Below are positions 39,057 through 53,997 of a stretch of 64,000 nucleotides of DNA, piece after piece (position 1 is the stretch's first letter; each line of letters starts with the position of its first letter). This stretch comes from Plecoglossus altivelis. Its lineage: Eukaryota > Chordata > Actinopteri > Osmeriformes > Plecoglossidae. The translations under genes were made by a program, and so were the position numbers. Location: assembly GCA_036571765.1 (NCBI GenBank), contig BROE01000016.1:7112821-7176820 (forward strand), written 5' to 3'. The notes below the pieces were generated by a model. The model did not search any database. It was not told where the DNA came from and saw nothing but the letters and a program-made list of their open reading frames with translations.

Positions 39057-42000
39057 CACATGCAGTCTCTGTGATGGCTGAGGTCTTTGAACAGCTGCAG
39101 AGTGGAAGACTGTCTTCCTGGGTAGTAACTTCGTACATATCTGGCATACACAAGTCTCTGAGGCTATACCGAGACTTCCTGGCCAATATATATTCTGGCA
39201 TTAACCACGAAGCTATTCATAATGCTGTTGAATAACCAAGTATCTACGTGGTCTTCAAGAGCGCTCTTCTACAGTCCTTCTGTCCAACAGTTGGATGATC
39301 ACCCATCAAAAATGAGCTTCAAAAATGAGCTGATGCCTCAGGCAATCTAAAGGTGAGGACCTTTAGGTTGCCAGGTATACCATTTGACAGCCCCCCTGTT
39401 CCTCCCCCTGTCTGCGCTGGCCTTTAACATTCATAGAGGAGCACACATTCATTTGGTGTGACTCACGAGGGGCTGCTGGTTGTTTACCATGAGGACTAAA
39501 GTCCTCCCTGGTTTTCATGTCACTTGAGACGTGTTTTCGGCTATGGTTTTGGATTTGGCTGTGGCGCTTTCATCTGTTGAGGCATTCTGGTCATTTTTTC
39601 CATGAGGATAATTGGGATATTAAAGAAGTCAATGCTGACGACGAGGAGGATCACAATGACATTGGCAGCGAGGTTGACCACACTGGGGGCCAGCTTGCTC
39701 CTCAACACCAAGCACCTTTTGCTGATCGGTCTTTACAGTTGTCGGCGGGATATTGCTTTCTTGTTTTCGACATGACATTTAACTCCATTCAGCAGGGAGC
39801 TTAGAATAACCTTGTCACGGCACTGACACACTCAAAGGCGATTGGATGACCGGACAACCTACATTTAACACACTGAGTACCACGAGAGAGAGAGAGAGAG
39901 AGAAATAAAGAGAGATGGAGACATGAGGTGATGTTAGGTGACACGAGGGAGAGAGAGTGTAGTTACCGCTTAACATTAAAGATACATTACCACATGTCTA
40001 CATAGCAATGCATATCGTAATGCATTGTAGGTGAATAGGAATGTATATGGAGCTAAAGGGAGTTAACTGTTTGCAGTATTAAATAACTCAAGTTTTAGAA
40101 AGCGTAGGGTGGGAGAAGGTGTGCGGGGTAAATAGAAGTGGGGCAGTTGGTAACCAGGGCAGGTTTCGTAACCAAAACTTACCCCTAGAAAACCAAACCT
40201 TCCACATATCAAGTTATATAACTTGTAACGCTGAACTGTAATGAAGAGTAACTGCCCAGCAGTTTCTATGTAACCATGTTATTATAGGTATGCCTTTGTA
40301 GTTTCTTGATGTCAACTTCAATTTGTTTCACCTTAATGAAAAATGCAGTTACAAATTAAATGATTAATTAATGTGAAACATGTCTTATTCAGTGAGAAGA
40401 AATCCACAATGTGTAGGTGAAGGGTGATGGAATGGTTGACATTCCAACGCAACGCATTCCTCTCTAGCAGTAACGACAATACTGCGGTCTGCTTTACTTT
40501 GTGCCGTTTTTTAAAAACCAGGGGGCATTTTTGCATGATATTGGTCAGCGTATAGATGTTCCAATGAAGTTGACTTGACTAGACTGAAAGTTATTAAAGA
40601 GACCCTAACAGACAATTCAGCGTCAGGTCTGAAATAGCAACCCCCCCCCCCGCCCTCTCCCAGCAGAAGCCAAATTGCAAAACAATTGCCAAATCAAATT
40701 CCCCCCATAACATCCAAACCATACATTGCCCATGCTTGTCAGGAATCATTCTTCAAACAGATACTGAGGCAGACGTTTGGGTGGTTCCGCAGTACTGTAC
40801 TTTTAGTTTATCGCAAGAAGGTAAGGAGTAAGTTGACCTACAGTAAGTTCATGTAAAAAGTAAGAGTAGCCATAACACAAACAGTGTGTTGTGTGCGTGC
40901 TGCCTCGAATGGTGACTCACCTACTGACTAAGTAGCCTAGACCCATCAGGAAGTAACTCACCGACTTCGCAATCGGAACTGTGATTTCGTTTTGACAACC
41001 CCAAACACAGACTTTCAGGAATAAATGAAGAATTTCCAACAGGTTTGCATTGCGAATGGAACATGTTCATGCTATTTATTACATCATGCAGAATGTATCT
41101 CCGTTACCACAGCAAACCTTTTAAATGAGGACTGCAGGATACAAATTGAGGCTTAAATTCATTTGGGACGAATGGGACCATAATTCCTACCCTATTTAGG
41201 TGATACAGTAGTAAGTGAAGTCACATATAAGTGTCTACACGCCCATTATACAACCTCACTTCCTCTGACAAACTTCCTTGCCAGACTCCCTACTTCACTT
41301 GGTGGTGGGTATTAAACTTTAATGGGCCAAATCTGCCGAAAGAGACAAAAACAAACAGTTGTGTTGACAGAACGAAGTTCTGTGTTTATCCTTCGCCCAT
41401 CCTGAGGGGTTATCGGGAGTTCAGCGAGGCCCATCAAGACAAAAAAAAAAAAAAAGTGGAATACAAACCAAGACAGACTTAGTCAGACAGACGTGCCGTC
41501 TGAAGAGCAAGGCGAGCTACACTCCAAATCAGCTTAATCAAGCATGTTTGAAAACAGATACCCCTCCACATGTCTCACGGCAGTGCAAGTCCACAGTCAT
41601 TTAATAAGCCCCAGCCCAGCTCTGGAGACGCACAACTGTTTTGAGTCACTGCTTTGTTGACACTTCCCCTCAGCTCGCTGCTTTTTTTTGTTTTGGTGAC
41701 ACATCATACATTCATACCTGCTTGGCATTGTGGTTTCTCAAATCAAACCATTCATGTTTGTTATGTCGTGATTTTTCATTTGAGGCTGAATAAAAAGTCC
41801 AACGTTAGCTGCTAGTGCTAATAGCAGTTATGCATTAGAGATATACTGTCCATAATCAGTATACTTACAGATGATGTTCTAGGGTGCCATGGTGCCGATC
41901 TGAAAACAAGATCCAGCACCTAGCCTAATTAACATAACATGCTGGTAGTTATAATTGAAAGAAGCGCTAACGAGCGCTAACCCCTGAAACTGCACTGATT

Positions 42001-44127
42001 TCCTCTCTAAGCCTTCAGCTTTGTGCTTTACTGCCTTCGGCAGCAAATATCCAAGATGGACGGTCTTCGCACCGTCATACTGCGGTCTTTAAAAGAGTTC
42101 TAAAGTGACTGCGAACAATAATTTCGACATGGCTGCAAACAGTTTTGCGGCAGGGTAACAGCTGTTTACGGCACACTTAATATCCATGTACTTCATCATT
42201 TATGGTTCAGTAGGAGCTCATTATAGAAAATAACCCCTCGTTTACTGTTGGGTGGCGCACTACATGAGAGAAACAAGATGGCGGACTTTCCTCCGTCCCA
42301 TCTCCTCAGTCATGTTGACTGGCGTGGTATGCTTTCACCTTCAACCTTTGCAGGTTACAAGCACCTGGATTTAAGGAGGGATGGCCCAACGCTAACCTGG
42401 CAACCTAAGTGGCCCCTTCATCTCAGATTACCTTGGAGTTTTTCACTCGTCTCTGTTGGCTGGTAAAGAGGAGCATAACCCCAAAGCGGCAGGCGGCCTA
42501 GTAACTGATTGTGGGGGCAAACCGTTGCATTTGCCCTGTTTAAGGCCAGACTCTGTCTCCAGGGGCTCTTTAGAGCAGGAGGGGAAAGCAGTGGTGTTCT
42601 GGTGGAGGTGGATGGGGCCTCGCTGATGGGAATTCCATGAAAGTGGGGGTGAAAAGTGGGAACACATTCCAGATGCGGTCGGCCGGGGTAAGCTATCCAC
42701 CACACCAAGCTCAGCCGGTGTGGGCTCCCGAGAAACAGAACCCCAGAGGCGGGGCTCAGAGAGAGAGGTCAAGCAGCATCATTCACCAGCCTGACAGACG
42801 GGAGCCATGGGGAGGTCGGGGGGGGGGGGGGGGGGGGGGTAATAAAAGAAAATGGCTGGCGATCTTTTTTTCGTTTCTCAATTAGCTGATGCATAACTGC
42901 CTATTCATGGTGACACCCAGGTTGTTAGTCAGCAACCGTTAAGGACAATTAAGGACGCTGGACTTCGGTTGAAGGACTGTTCCTGTTAGCTCTTCATACT
43001 GCAGAGCTGACAGTTTCCAAAACGCTGATGAAACAGTCACATGTACCCTCATTCGGAAGGCAGATTCGGAACACAGTCCCTTTTCCATTTCAATGTCTTT
43101 CACGTTTTCGCTCTCACACGCACATATACACATAAACTCCCACATAAACACGTACACTCCTCGTTAACCCACCCTGACCCTCCCCACTGCTCCACAGACA
43201 CCAGAGAGAGACACACAGACAGACAGACAGACAGACAGGTGGACTGGATGGTTAGCTGTCTGGCTGCTTGACTGGCAAGTAGAGAGAGAGGGAGGGAGGG
43301 TAGAGGGAGGGAGGTAGAGGGAGACAAATAAGTGAAAGTACTTATTGAATGAATCAGCAGATATAGATAAACTCTCAAACAGGCCATGAAGCAGACCAAG
43401 GTAACCATTAACACATGCATAGTTCCAGGTGACTTGGACCCACACTTCCTGATGATACAGTATAACCAGACAGGTCCGGCCTAGACTGGACCAATGAAGA
43501 TCAACCCCTTCTCACCTTCACATACCCGAGCTTAACAAATGTTCGATTTCCCTATTCACTTTTCATTTCATTTTCACAATTCATCTCTCATTTGAAGGAT
43601 GATTGTCCTTTGTGTCATACTTCCATTACGTACATTTCATCAGGCTTACATGGGCTTGTCAAGGTGTGGCGGTTATGATAAACGTCTGTAGGACATTTCT
43701 TCGATCATGTCGTTTCAATGATGAGTCCACTGATGTGGAGCCATTGAAGCACAGGAAGAAGACTGCGCGAGGGGAACATGATCAGCATAACGTACTCAGT
43801 GTTGTTTTAAGGCCTCATGAGTTAATGATAGACAGATGAATGCTTTATGGCGTTCCGGTGGTTATTTTGAGCTAATGATTTACTGTTATAGAACACGCTG
43901 GCTCATTTTGGACTTGTCACACCATAGGTATGAAAATGCGCGTGTGTGTGCGCGTGTACTAGTGTGTGTGTGCGCGCGTGTGTGTGTGTGAGAGAGGTCA
44001 GCCTCCTAACATCAGTGCATTAGCCACTGTTGCGCCTTTCACCCTGTTGTAATGACAGTGTTCACACTCTTGACAACGCTTTCATCATTAAACTGTGTTT
44101 ATTATTGACTACCCCAGTGTGTGTGTT

Positions 44128-44175
<48 letters not shown>

Positions 44176-45215
44176 GACAGAGAGAGATTGAATCCTGTTA
44201 GGCTCAGACACAGTGAATGATTTTGTCCAGACGTCCAGACTCAAAGCCACACAAGAGTTTATAGACAGTTTGTGCGTGTGTGTGTGTGCGTGCGTGTGTG
44301 CGTGTGTGTGTGTGTGCGTATGTGTGTGTGTGTATGTGCGTGTGAAACGATGAGACACAGCTTGTAAGCCAGACACGAGACTTACAAAGATTCCATTACG
44401 TAGTGCTACTGTCACTTTCCACAACAGAACTACTGCATGTCAAGGTTCTTAAGATCAAACACACACATTAACTGCACACTTTTTCAATCTTGGCCTGTGT
44501 AACTTTACCCTAGTTTTGACAGGTAAACGTTTATCATAGAAGTCTAGCCAGATGGCCAACAAGTAATGATCTGACATCCTACTGTCACATAATACACTAT
44601 TGTTTTATTATTTTCAGTTTTCACAACGTTCTATAATATTACTCAATGCTACAAACAACATAATTGAGGAGAGAGTTGTTTATCAAGAATTCCTCCACTC
44701 AACAACATTGTACAGAGGATATCCAGCAGAGAGATGAATGAACACATCGCACATCAATAACTCAACATACACCATCAATGTCATCAAATAGCCTGTGGTT
44801 AGGATGTACTTTGACACCAACTCCAGTACTTATACAGGTCAATTATGTTGCACATAATGTAGTTTATTACACCCCTGTCTACCCCCCCCCCATCTCTCCG
44901 CCAAACACACAAACACATACACACACTGATGCCCTTCTTTCATGGCCACAGTGGTTATGAACTACAGCTAAGAGCAGTTGTGGAAAATTTGATTAAAACT
45001 GTCTGTGCATAACCTCTTGTGTATGTGCGAGGATGTGCGTGTGTGTGTGTCTGTGTGCGTACACGCGGCCGGGAGCGCAGCCATACTAATGGACGGAAAA
45101 TCTCTCTGCACACTATGACACAAGACAAAAGGCCCCATACACAACCCCTTGAGATGTATCTCTTCTCCTGCTGTCTGCCCCCCCCCACCCCTCCCCTACC
45201 CCCTCCCTCTCTTCC

Positions 45216-45246
<31 letters not shown>

Positions 45247-47314
45247 ACACACACTCCCTGCACTTTGCCTTACTCCGTACAGTTTTAACAAAGGCCCGGG
45301 GGCATTTTTGCGTAAGAATGATCAAAGCGTAGACGTTCAGGTCAACTGAAAACGGAGACTTGAACGCTCCGTAAGGCTCTGTAATGCTCTGCGATGCTCT
45401 GTGATGCTCTGTGATGCTCTGAACCGTGGACCCTCCCCCGCGCAAACGCACACTCACACAAACGCACACAAATAGACACGTTGTGTTAAATATTTATTGA
45501 GTTTTAGTCTCTGTCAGATGTGGACTATCACCTCTTATATTAGCACTGTCGGATGAACAGGTTCATGCAGCACTTGTCTGCGTTGCCTGGTTTGTTTTAA
45601 TGGGGGGGTGAAAAGGGACACACGTGCAGACGTGACGTTGGCAAGGCTGGTCTGTGTTGTTTTGGAACAGAAGGTTTTTCGGAGGAAGTTCGATCGAAAC
45701 TAAGTGTGTGAGTGCGAGTGTGCGTGTGTGTGTGTTGTATGTGTGTGTGTGTGTTTGAAGAGGGTTCAGTGTTTTATATGGGACCGTACACTCCGACGAG
45801 CGAAGACCAGTGTGGAAGTTTTGTCGAAGGGCGTGTGTGTGCTCCAAGTGTCCGTTGATTTTATGGGATACCTTCTTGGCAGACCCATGAAGGGGAGAGG
45901 CACCTTTGAAACGTTTTTTTTTTCTCCAAATGTTTAGTCAAAAGCTGCGACGATCCACTTCTTGGATGGTAAAAAGGGTGTATTATCATACTTTACAGTC
46001 TTACATGCGCTCTGAGATTACTACGTTGTTGCATAAGTGTACAGAATTTTCTACTGGAGGTGTGCGGTGAAGGGTGTGTGTGAGATGGATGTGCGGCTCT
46101 AGGTGTGTTTGTGTGTATGTGTGTGTGTGTGTGTGTGTGCGTGTCAGCAAATTGCTGCGTACTGGAGCAGAAACCGAGGCACAGGTAGGCAGGATTAGCT
46201 TGAAACTACGACCATGTATTTATAGAAAAAGCCATCAATTAGGCATGAGGAAGACGTGTGGATCAGACACACACACACACACACACAGTAACACACTCTC
46301 TCTCACACACACACAGTTGTCCGCTGTGCATTCATCCTAGACACAGTGTGAGTCTCTCTCTTTTACAAGATCTTAATTCTGCTGTGAAAGCAGGGTGACA
46401 TCATGAAGCTGCTCTCATTAGTTGTGTTCCCGCATTGTCGCTGTGGTCTGACACTAAACTTCCTTTTAACGAGCCAAGGGTGTGGCCTAAACGTACGGAG
46501 GTGGTTTAGGTTTCCACCCTCAACATCACCTTGATCTGTCATCCAAACAGCATAGGGGGATGCACATCGTTCATGAGAAAGGTTGAGAAGATCTTGTGGA
46601 AGGCAGCTGAGTTTGAGTCCTCAAGAAACAGTATAGTTCTGTGCACACACCCAGACACAGAAATGCACACATACTCACACATACAAACCCCAACACACAC
46701 ACACACCCACCCACACACACACACTCTTTCTCTCTGTGTTGGCTACAGGCCTGTCAGTTTGCAACAGCTGGGCACAGCTTACATTCTACGCAAGTGTAAA
46801 GGCATGTACTGCAGCCACCCAGATCTCCTCTACACAGCTCCTGTGTGTGTTTGTGCGCACGCACATGGAGCCAACTGTTGTTCTCTTCTCACCCCTCCTC
46901 TCCTGTCCTCTCTTCTCCTCTCACCCCTCCTCTCCTGTCCCCTTCTCTCTTCTCCTCTCACCCCTCCTCTCCTGTCCCCTCCTCTCTTCTCCTCTCATCT
47001 TTCCCATCATCTCCTAAAACGTGATGATTGACATTGACCTCATCATTGCTGACTTTTCACGTTAATAATCAAGTCTGCTCTCTCTCGCACACACACACAC
47101 ACACGCACGCATAGAATGTGACTGAGAGCCAGATCCTAGTCATGTTAATCAGCACCAGAGCTGACTGAACTGATATTGATGGGAATCAGGCAGTAATCAG
47201 CTGGAATAATGTTTGTGCTGTGATAGGGCTGCATGTGTCTGGGCCAGCCACAGGCATCAAAGGACATCTACTCCAGCCAGAAATGTTTTTGATCAAGGCC
47301 TGTAGTTCTACCTC

Positions 47315-47348
<34 letters not shown>

Positions 47349-47570
47349 TGTGTGTGTGTGTCTGTGTGTGGGTGTCTCTGTGTATGTGTCTGTGTGTGTG
47401 TGTGTCTGTGTGTATGTGTCTGTGTGTGTGTGTGTGTGTCTGTGTGTGTGTGTATGTCTATGTGTGTGTATGACAATTGAGGACTTCTCTATTCAGACAC
47501 ACTAGGCAACAGACACATACATACACACATAGGAACACAGACACACATGCAGGCAGGCAGGCAGGCAGGC

Positions 47571-47625
<55 letters not shown>

Positions 47626-49347
47626 GTATGCGCAAGGGTCGACAACGCAAAGACAAACACACACCAGCAGTCCCCCGATCACCCACGCACATTCCCCCTT
47701 TCCCCCTGCATATACACACACTCAATATCCCCCTCTCATACCAATCAAAGCTCATACTCAAATCACAGCGTTCAGTGCCAGAGGTTCTCATCTGTGTTTA
47801 CATGTCCTCGAGTGGTGTCTTTAGAAAGCATGAGCCACATTTCACCCAACTATTTATACTGAACCAGGACAATAGGCCAGTGAGTGTCCCTGCTGTTAGT
47901 TTTTCCCCTAACTGGGAGTTCAGAGCATGGCTGATTGGAACATTCAGAAAATTCCTAGTTATACGGCTGACAGAATGCATACATTATACAATACATGTCG
48001 TTGGTTTGATGTTTCCTGGAGGAGGAATTTTTGGGATAAGCGTTTTTTCGATGGCATCTGTGAACAAGCTGGGCGACTAGTTAAGTGCTGTTGAGTTTAG
48101 TTCTATTCTATTCCTGGGCTGATTACAGGTTCAGGAACTGGTCTATACGCTCCCTAGACCATTTCAGCTAATGAATAGACAATATCATAGTCTATTTACA
48201 GCATGTGTACGTGTGTATTGATGAGCAGTTTCATTTGTGAACGCCATGCCCACTGTTCAACACTGACCGACAGGCCAGGCTACCAGAAGGTCCCGTCAGC
48301 ACCACCATGCGCAACATATTTTACTGAACAGCCAATATAGCCTCAGATATATAGAGAAGAGGTAAACCTTCTTGCCCACTCAGGATAAGAAGCACTATAT
48401 TTTCACTAGTTTATGGTCCACCCCTGCCATTTTATTTTGCAAACGCAGACCTGGAGTCAGCAGATTGGCCGTTTCTAACGCTCAGACCTCTCTCATGTGA
48501 CATCAGGCTGTTGTCAGTCTTATTGATATCCCAAGCTCATGACTTATGTACCATTCTTTATGAAACTATAGTTTGACCACGACCACATTAGTGCCTCATG
48601 CGATGCACGTCTTTATTGCGAAAGAGAGCCTTTTTCAGCAAGTTGCGAAACCTTCCCCGTTAGCTATTAGGGCGGGAGGCCACCTCGTCATGGGTCGTTC
48701 TCGTACCCTGTCTCCAAGCTCTCCAGCAGGCCGGCAGAGGAGCGCAGCCTGGCCACGGAGCTGTCAAGCTTATCAGTCTGTAAGTCTGCCAGAGAAAAGG
48801 GGCTGGTGATTACTCGAGCACTCCGAGACCCCTTCTTGATCTCTCCCAAGGATCTCCTGCGCCGGCGGGATCGCACACACACACGGGGGGAAACGCGTGT
48901 TCGGTTGTGCCCGTGAGAGTCTGAGCAGCCTGCGCTTGCGATCACGGAATCATTGAACACCGTTTTCACACAACGCAGACAGGATGAATGACCGTGGAGT
49001 GCTGGCAGGACGCTGGCAGCGTCTCTCATTTCTGCTTCTGAAAAATGTCAAAATACGAAAACGTTTGACCTGTGTGGAGAGTTTGGGAAGGCAGAATCGG
49101 ATGCAGTACGGAGGGTTTTTTACGCCCTGTCTGCGTGATCCATGGTCACGTTCTTGGTGGATTGAGGTAGGAGTTGGGCACGGAGAGAGGGAGGGACGAA
49201 CGAGAAAACAACATTAAGGGCAAGGAGGAGGGATGAAGAGCTCCATATTTCCCTGTTAAAGGAAGTAGGACACCGTCAGCCTGCAGGGGGGAGATAAATA
49301 AGCTACCTCTGGTGCCTCTGTAGTTCATCTTCTCTCGCCCTGTCGCC

Positions 49348-49390
<43 letters not shown>

Positions 49391-52300
49391 TCTCTCTCTC
49401 CCTCTCTCTTTCTCTCCCTCTCTGTTTTTCCATCTAGCCTTTCTATCTCCCACCCTCCCGGACCACCAGTCAGCTGTAGTGTTTGATAACATCTGTTTGC
49501 GCGCGCGTGTCTGGGGAGAGTGTGGAGTAACAGATGGATATTGTTGTTGGGACTCATAATTCAGTCTCATTAATAATACTATATTCTCTAACCCCTGACC
49601 CCTAACCCTCTACCCATAACCCCCCCCCCCCTCCCCCCCAACAGAAATTCAAGAAATTGCACATAACAAAAGATCAAGACATTTTGCCCCAAAAACGTCT
49701 GGTCCTTACTGAATACCTAATAGCTGGCACACACACACACAAGAGCAAAGATAACTCTCTGTCCCTCCTTCCTTACTAACATCCTTATACACATACACCC
49801 CCGACTCTGACCCTCACTACCTATACTTTCAGCCACAGGTCTTCCATCCTCCCTCTCCCCCACATACACAAGCAGCCTGGTCCTGTAGCTCCAAGACTAC
49901 CTCCCTCCACCTAACTCACACAGAGGATGAATGAGGCAGCCGTTTGTTGTGCAATCAGATCTCCCCTTGTGGCAGGAGCACCGTACTGTGCTGTTCTTAA
50001 GTCTGTTCAGCGTCTCTCTTGTGTGTCTGTCCTCCGGAACACTTGACAGACCAGAGAACAGAAAGTGCCTTGTTATTGACAATACCCTCCTCTGCGATCC
50101 AAGCATCATGGCTGTAAATGGTCTTCTTTTCGACTTTCCCCTTTGGATACTTGGATGTTGAAGCCTGTGTCTGTAACCCATGCCATTGAGAAGGCTGTGT
50201 CTGTAACCCATGCCATTGAGAAGGCTGTGTCTGTAACCCATGCCATTAAGAAAGCTGTGTCTCTAACCCATGCCATTAAGAAGGTCGGTGTCTGTAACCC
50301 ATGCCATTAAGAAGGCTGGGTCTGTAACCCATGCCATTAAGAAGGTCGGTGTCTGTAACCCATGCCATTAAGAAGGCTGGGTCTGTAACCCATGCCATTA
50401 AGAAGCCTGAGTCTGTAGCCCATGCCATTAAGAAGGCTGTGTCTGTAACCCATGCCATTAAGAAGGCTGTGTCTGTAACCCATGCCATTACGAAGGCTGT
50501 GTCTGTAACCCATGCCATTAAGAAGCCTGTGTCTGTAACCCATGCCATTGAGAAGGCTGTGTCTGTAACCCATGCCATTAAGAAGCCTGTGTTTTACAGT
50601 ACATCTTTGATATCAAAACTGAAGCATCAGACTCACAATGAGAAGAATCCCTTTTGTTCTTGCCAAATTGAATCCAACTTAAAGAACCACTCAGTCTGCA
50701 AACTGGAGCTAACTTTACAGGGTCTGTTTAGACATAATACAAGCTTGCTGGATATGATGTTCATTCCATCAGTTCTCCCTCAAGTCTTAATGACGTACCA
50801 GTACATAGCAAAGAACCACGGTGGCATTATTGAGTAGTATTAATCATTCCTTCACAGTATGCCCCGTGGATTTCCAGGATGTACAGTGGTAAAATGCAGA
50901 GTCAGAGCTTGCGATAGCTACCCTCGGAACAGGATTAGGAATGGTCTAATATGTCCCAGTCGTTTAGACTGTCAGGAAAGAGTTTACTAAATGGCAGATA
51001 ACCCTAACTTTTACAGTGAGGTTTTATAGGAGAGATTACGCTAGTGTTTAATTTCCTCCTTGCCCTTTGTCTGTCTGTCCTGACTACTGTGCAACGTCAA
51101 ACAAGTCAGTGCGTTGTGAGAAATTCTTTTTGGAGGTTTTTTTTTGAGACGAGGAGGGCTTCTGGACAAACTCAAAAAAGATCTTGGGTAAACCGCTTGA
51201 GTAAACCCGTGCACTGACTTTGGGATCACACACACTTTCACACTCCCCGTCTCTCTCTTTCAATGAAAACACGGGCTGATGATATGATACACACTTAACT
51301 CGGTACTCTATCTTTCTCTCTGTCTCTGTCACGGTCACTCTGGCTCTCTTTCCCTATCTCTTGACTTGTTCTCTGTATTGCTAACCCTCTGTCACACACC
51401 TGCTCGACAGCGCCGTGTTGAACAGGAGGCTTGGAGCCGACACAGAGCAATTGAAGCCTTGGAGCCGAGCCCACAGAACTGCCTTAAGAAAGTGACCGCA
51501 GATCCGAAGAGCTACGTGTATGTTCGTCGCCACCTGGCATGTGTTCTGCAAGCTCTCGCAGTCGATTGTGTACAGTGGTGATTCGTCAAGATTCAAGTGA
51601 GCTTGTCCGTTGTCAACCCGGTCAGCTCTGCTCTCCCTCCAGTCTGTCTTTTCTACGACCCAATGATGGAGCATGATGTCTGTTAACGAGGAATTATCAC
51701 TTCCCGTGTCACAGTGCTATTTTCTTCCAGTGTGCCGCACGTACAGCGACAGCAAAATCTTTAACCCGTATGTGCCACTCTTGTACTCGTCTTCGTGAAA
51801 CTTGCGCGGGTTGCCGCAGCCAAATACTCCCCGCTTGGACTATGCTTCTTTCTACTGTTCAGTTTGACCTCTAAAAATACGATGACAACAGGATTGGAGT
51901 TGGCTGTCGCTGTGGCCTACTATGCCAGACGGCGTTTAGCGTGAGTGCTAGCCCGCTGAACCCCCCACCCCCCCCCCCCGCACCGCTTCACACCCCACCT
52001 TTGCCCCCCCGGACTGTCACACAAGCCAACGCCCCGACGCGTTCTAGTCACGTAATGTCCGCCTTATTCACAGTGACCTGGCAAGAAGAGCAACGAGTAG
52101 TCATAGAAATAAGGCAAAAAAACACAAAAACAAAAAAAAAAGCAAAAAAAAAAAAAAAAAAAAAAAGCACAAAGGACAGAGCAGGAGAACCATTCACAGT
52201 ATTTGACTAGACTCTATGAAACAAGAGCTGAGGTGGTTTGAGCGAGAGAAACAATGTAAAAATAGACGAGTCCACTCTCTACACGCATGATCAACAGATG

Positions 52301-53954
52301 TGTCTTTTATCCCCGCGCCCCATCAGGCGAGTTAAGATAACCTTGCACTACAAACTCTTAACGTAAAACATGAGAAATAGCTTAGACTCTTCGGCTGGCG
52401 CTGGCTGTCCAGCGAATGTCTCACCTCCTCCCCACGTCTTACTCTTCTTAATCTCTTACACCTTCCCCCCCCGGACTGTTTTGTGAAGTAGTTGCTTAGA
52501 CATAAAACCTGGTGTTTTATCGCCCCCATCAGCGAGTAAGATACTGCACTACACTTTGTAAACATGGGGATTAGCTAATAGACTCTTGGCGTGGACGCTG
52601 GCTGTCTGTGTCTCACCCTCCTCCTCCACCGTCTCTCGCTCTCTCCTCTTTCTTCTTCGCTCTTTGTTCTACCTCTGGGCGCTATCTGTCATTTCTCCTA
52701 CTGCTCTTGCGCTTTTCTGTCTCCTCTCTCTCTCTCTCCCTCTCTCCCTCTCCCTCTCCCTCTCTCCCTCTCTCTCTCTTCCTCTCTCTCTCTCTCTCTC
52801 TCTATCCCCCTCTGAGTCTTTCTCTCTCTCTCATTCTTGCTCTCATTCCTGCTCAATTCAAGTTAGTGGACTGTGAGCCAAGCCTCAGCTTAAAGACAAG
52901 AACATGCAATACATGCAGAACATCCAAAATGATTCAACCTATATTAAACCTTGTTTTACGTACTCGATACATGTACATCTGTCATTTGGTGAGCTTGTAT
53001 CTGTTGGAGTGTTTGCCTGTCTGTGTGCACAAGTCTCCTCAGAGCAGCCCCGTGTTGGGTTTGTATAGAGTAACATTTGAGCACGATCAGAAACGATCTG
53101 CTGGTATCTGAGGTAGCTACCTCAGGTTTAGGTAAGGTAAGGCTGGCCCAGAGATTGCTGTATGTGAAGCATGGACTTTCATGTATATACACTTCATTAT
53201 TCTCTCTCTCTTCTTTCTCTCTCTCTCGTTTGCTCTCTCTCTCTGTCTCTCTCTCTCCTCTCTGTCTCTCTCTCTCTCTCCCCCCATCACAGTCTGATTG
53301 AAGGGGAATGCATGGCTGGCACAGAAAGAAAGAAGGAAATAGATAATGATACCAGGCAGCATGGTGTGGAAAACACTGACCTCTCACGTAGCTGATCCGT
53401 CACACACACACACACACACACACTTGCACACGCGCGCGCAAACCTAGTCACACACACAAATCTTCCGCTACTTGGATGAGTCTGCTGTTGGGAAATTTAC
53501 AGCCCAGATGAAACAGGATGGTAAAATGTTTTTGTGTGTGCGTGCTTTCGTCAATGTGTGTGTGTGGTTAAGTCACAAAGCATATGGACCAGAAGAGATG
53601 CCATAAAAGGTTACAAGGATAGCAACACATCTAGTATAGCGCCCATCACATACACATTCACACACACTTAATTGGATCCCTATAGCCCACGTTTCCAAGA
53701 ATATTACTGGAATTGTGATAGCTAGAGGAGTCACACACACAGCCCAGGTGCAAATAGGCATATTCCCTCAAACAAATATACACACACACAGACACACGCA
53801 CACATTGTTCCATTCCATTAACTGAGTCTATGGTTAGAGGGACTTGGTGTCTGTATATGGTTTTGTCTGTGCTCTTCAGAGCATACATCATGAAGAGAGG
53901 ACGACAGCTGGGCCTCTGTTTCACTCAATTCCTCTCTCTCTTTTTCTCTATTTC

Positions 53955-53997
<43 letters not shown>

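Noticed and set aside
39517..39804. 95-aa ORF (NADDEEDHNDIGSEVDH)
   Set aside because: Acidic stretch caught the eye, but no homologue recognised and no splice sites or codon pattern support it.
49588..49632. Telomere-like CCCTAACCCT stretch
   Set aside because: Only one or two degenerate units; more likely chance C-rich sequence.
50161..50592. CRISPR-like look of regularly spaced 30-bp repeats
   Set aside because: Units are contiguous, with no spacers, and the DNA is a vertebrate intron.
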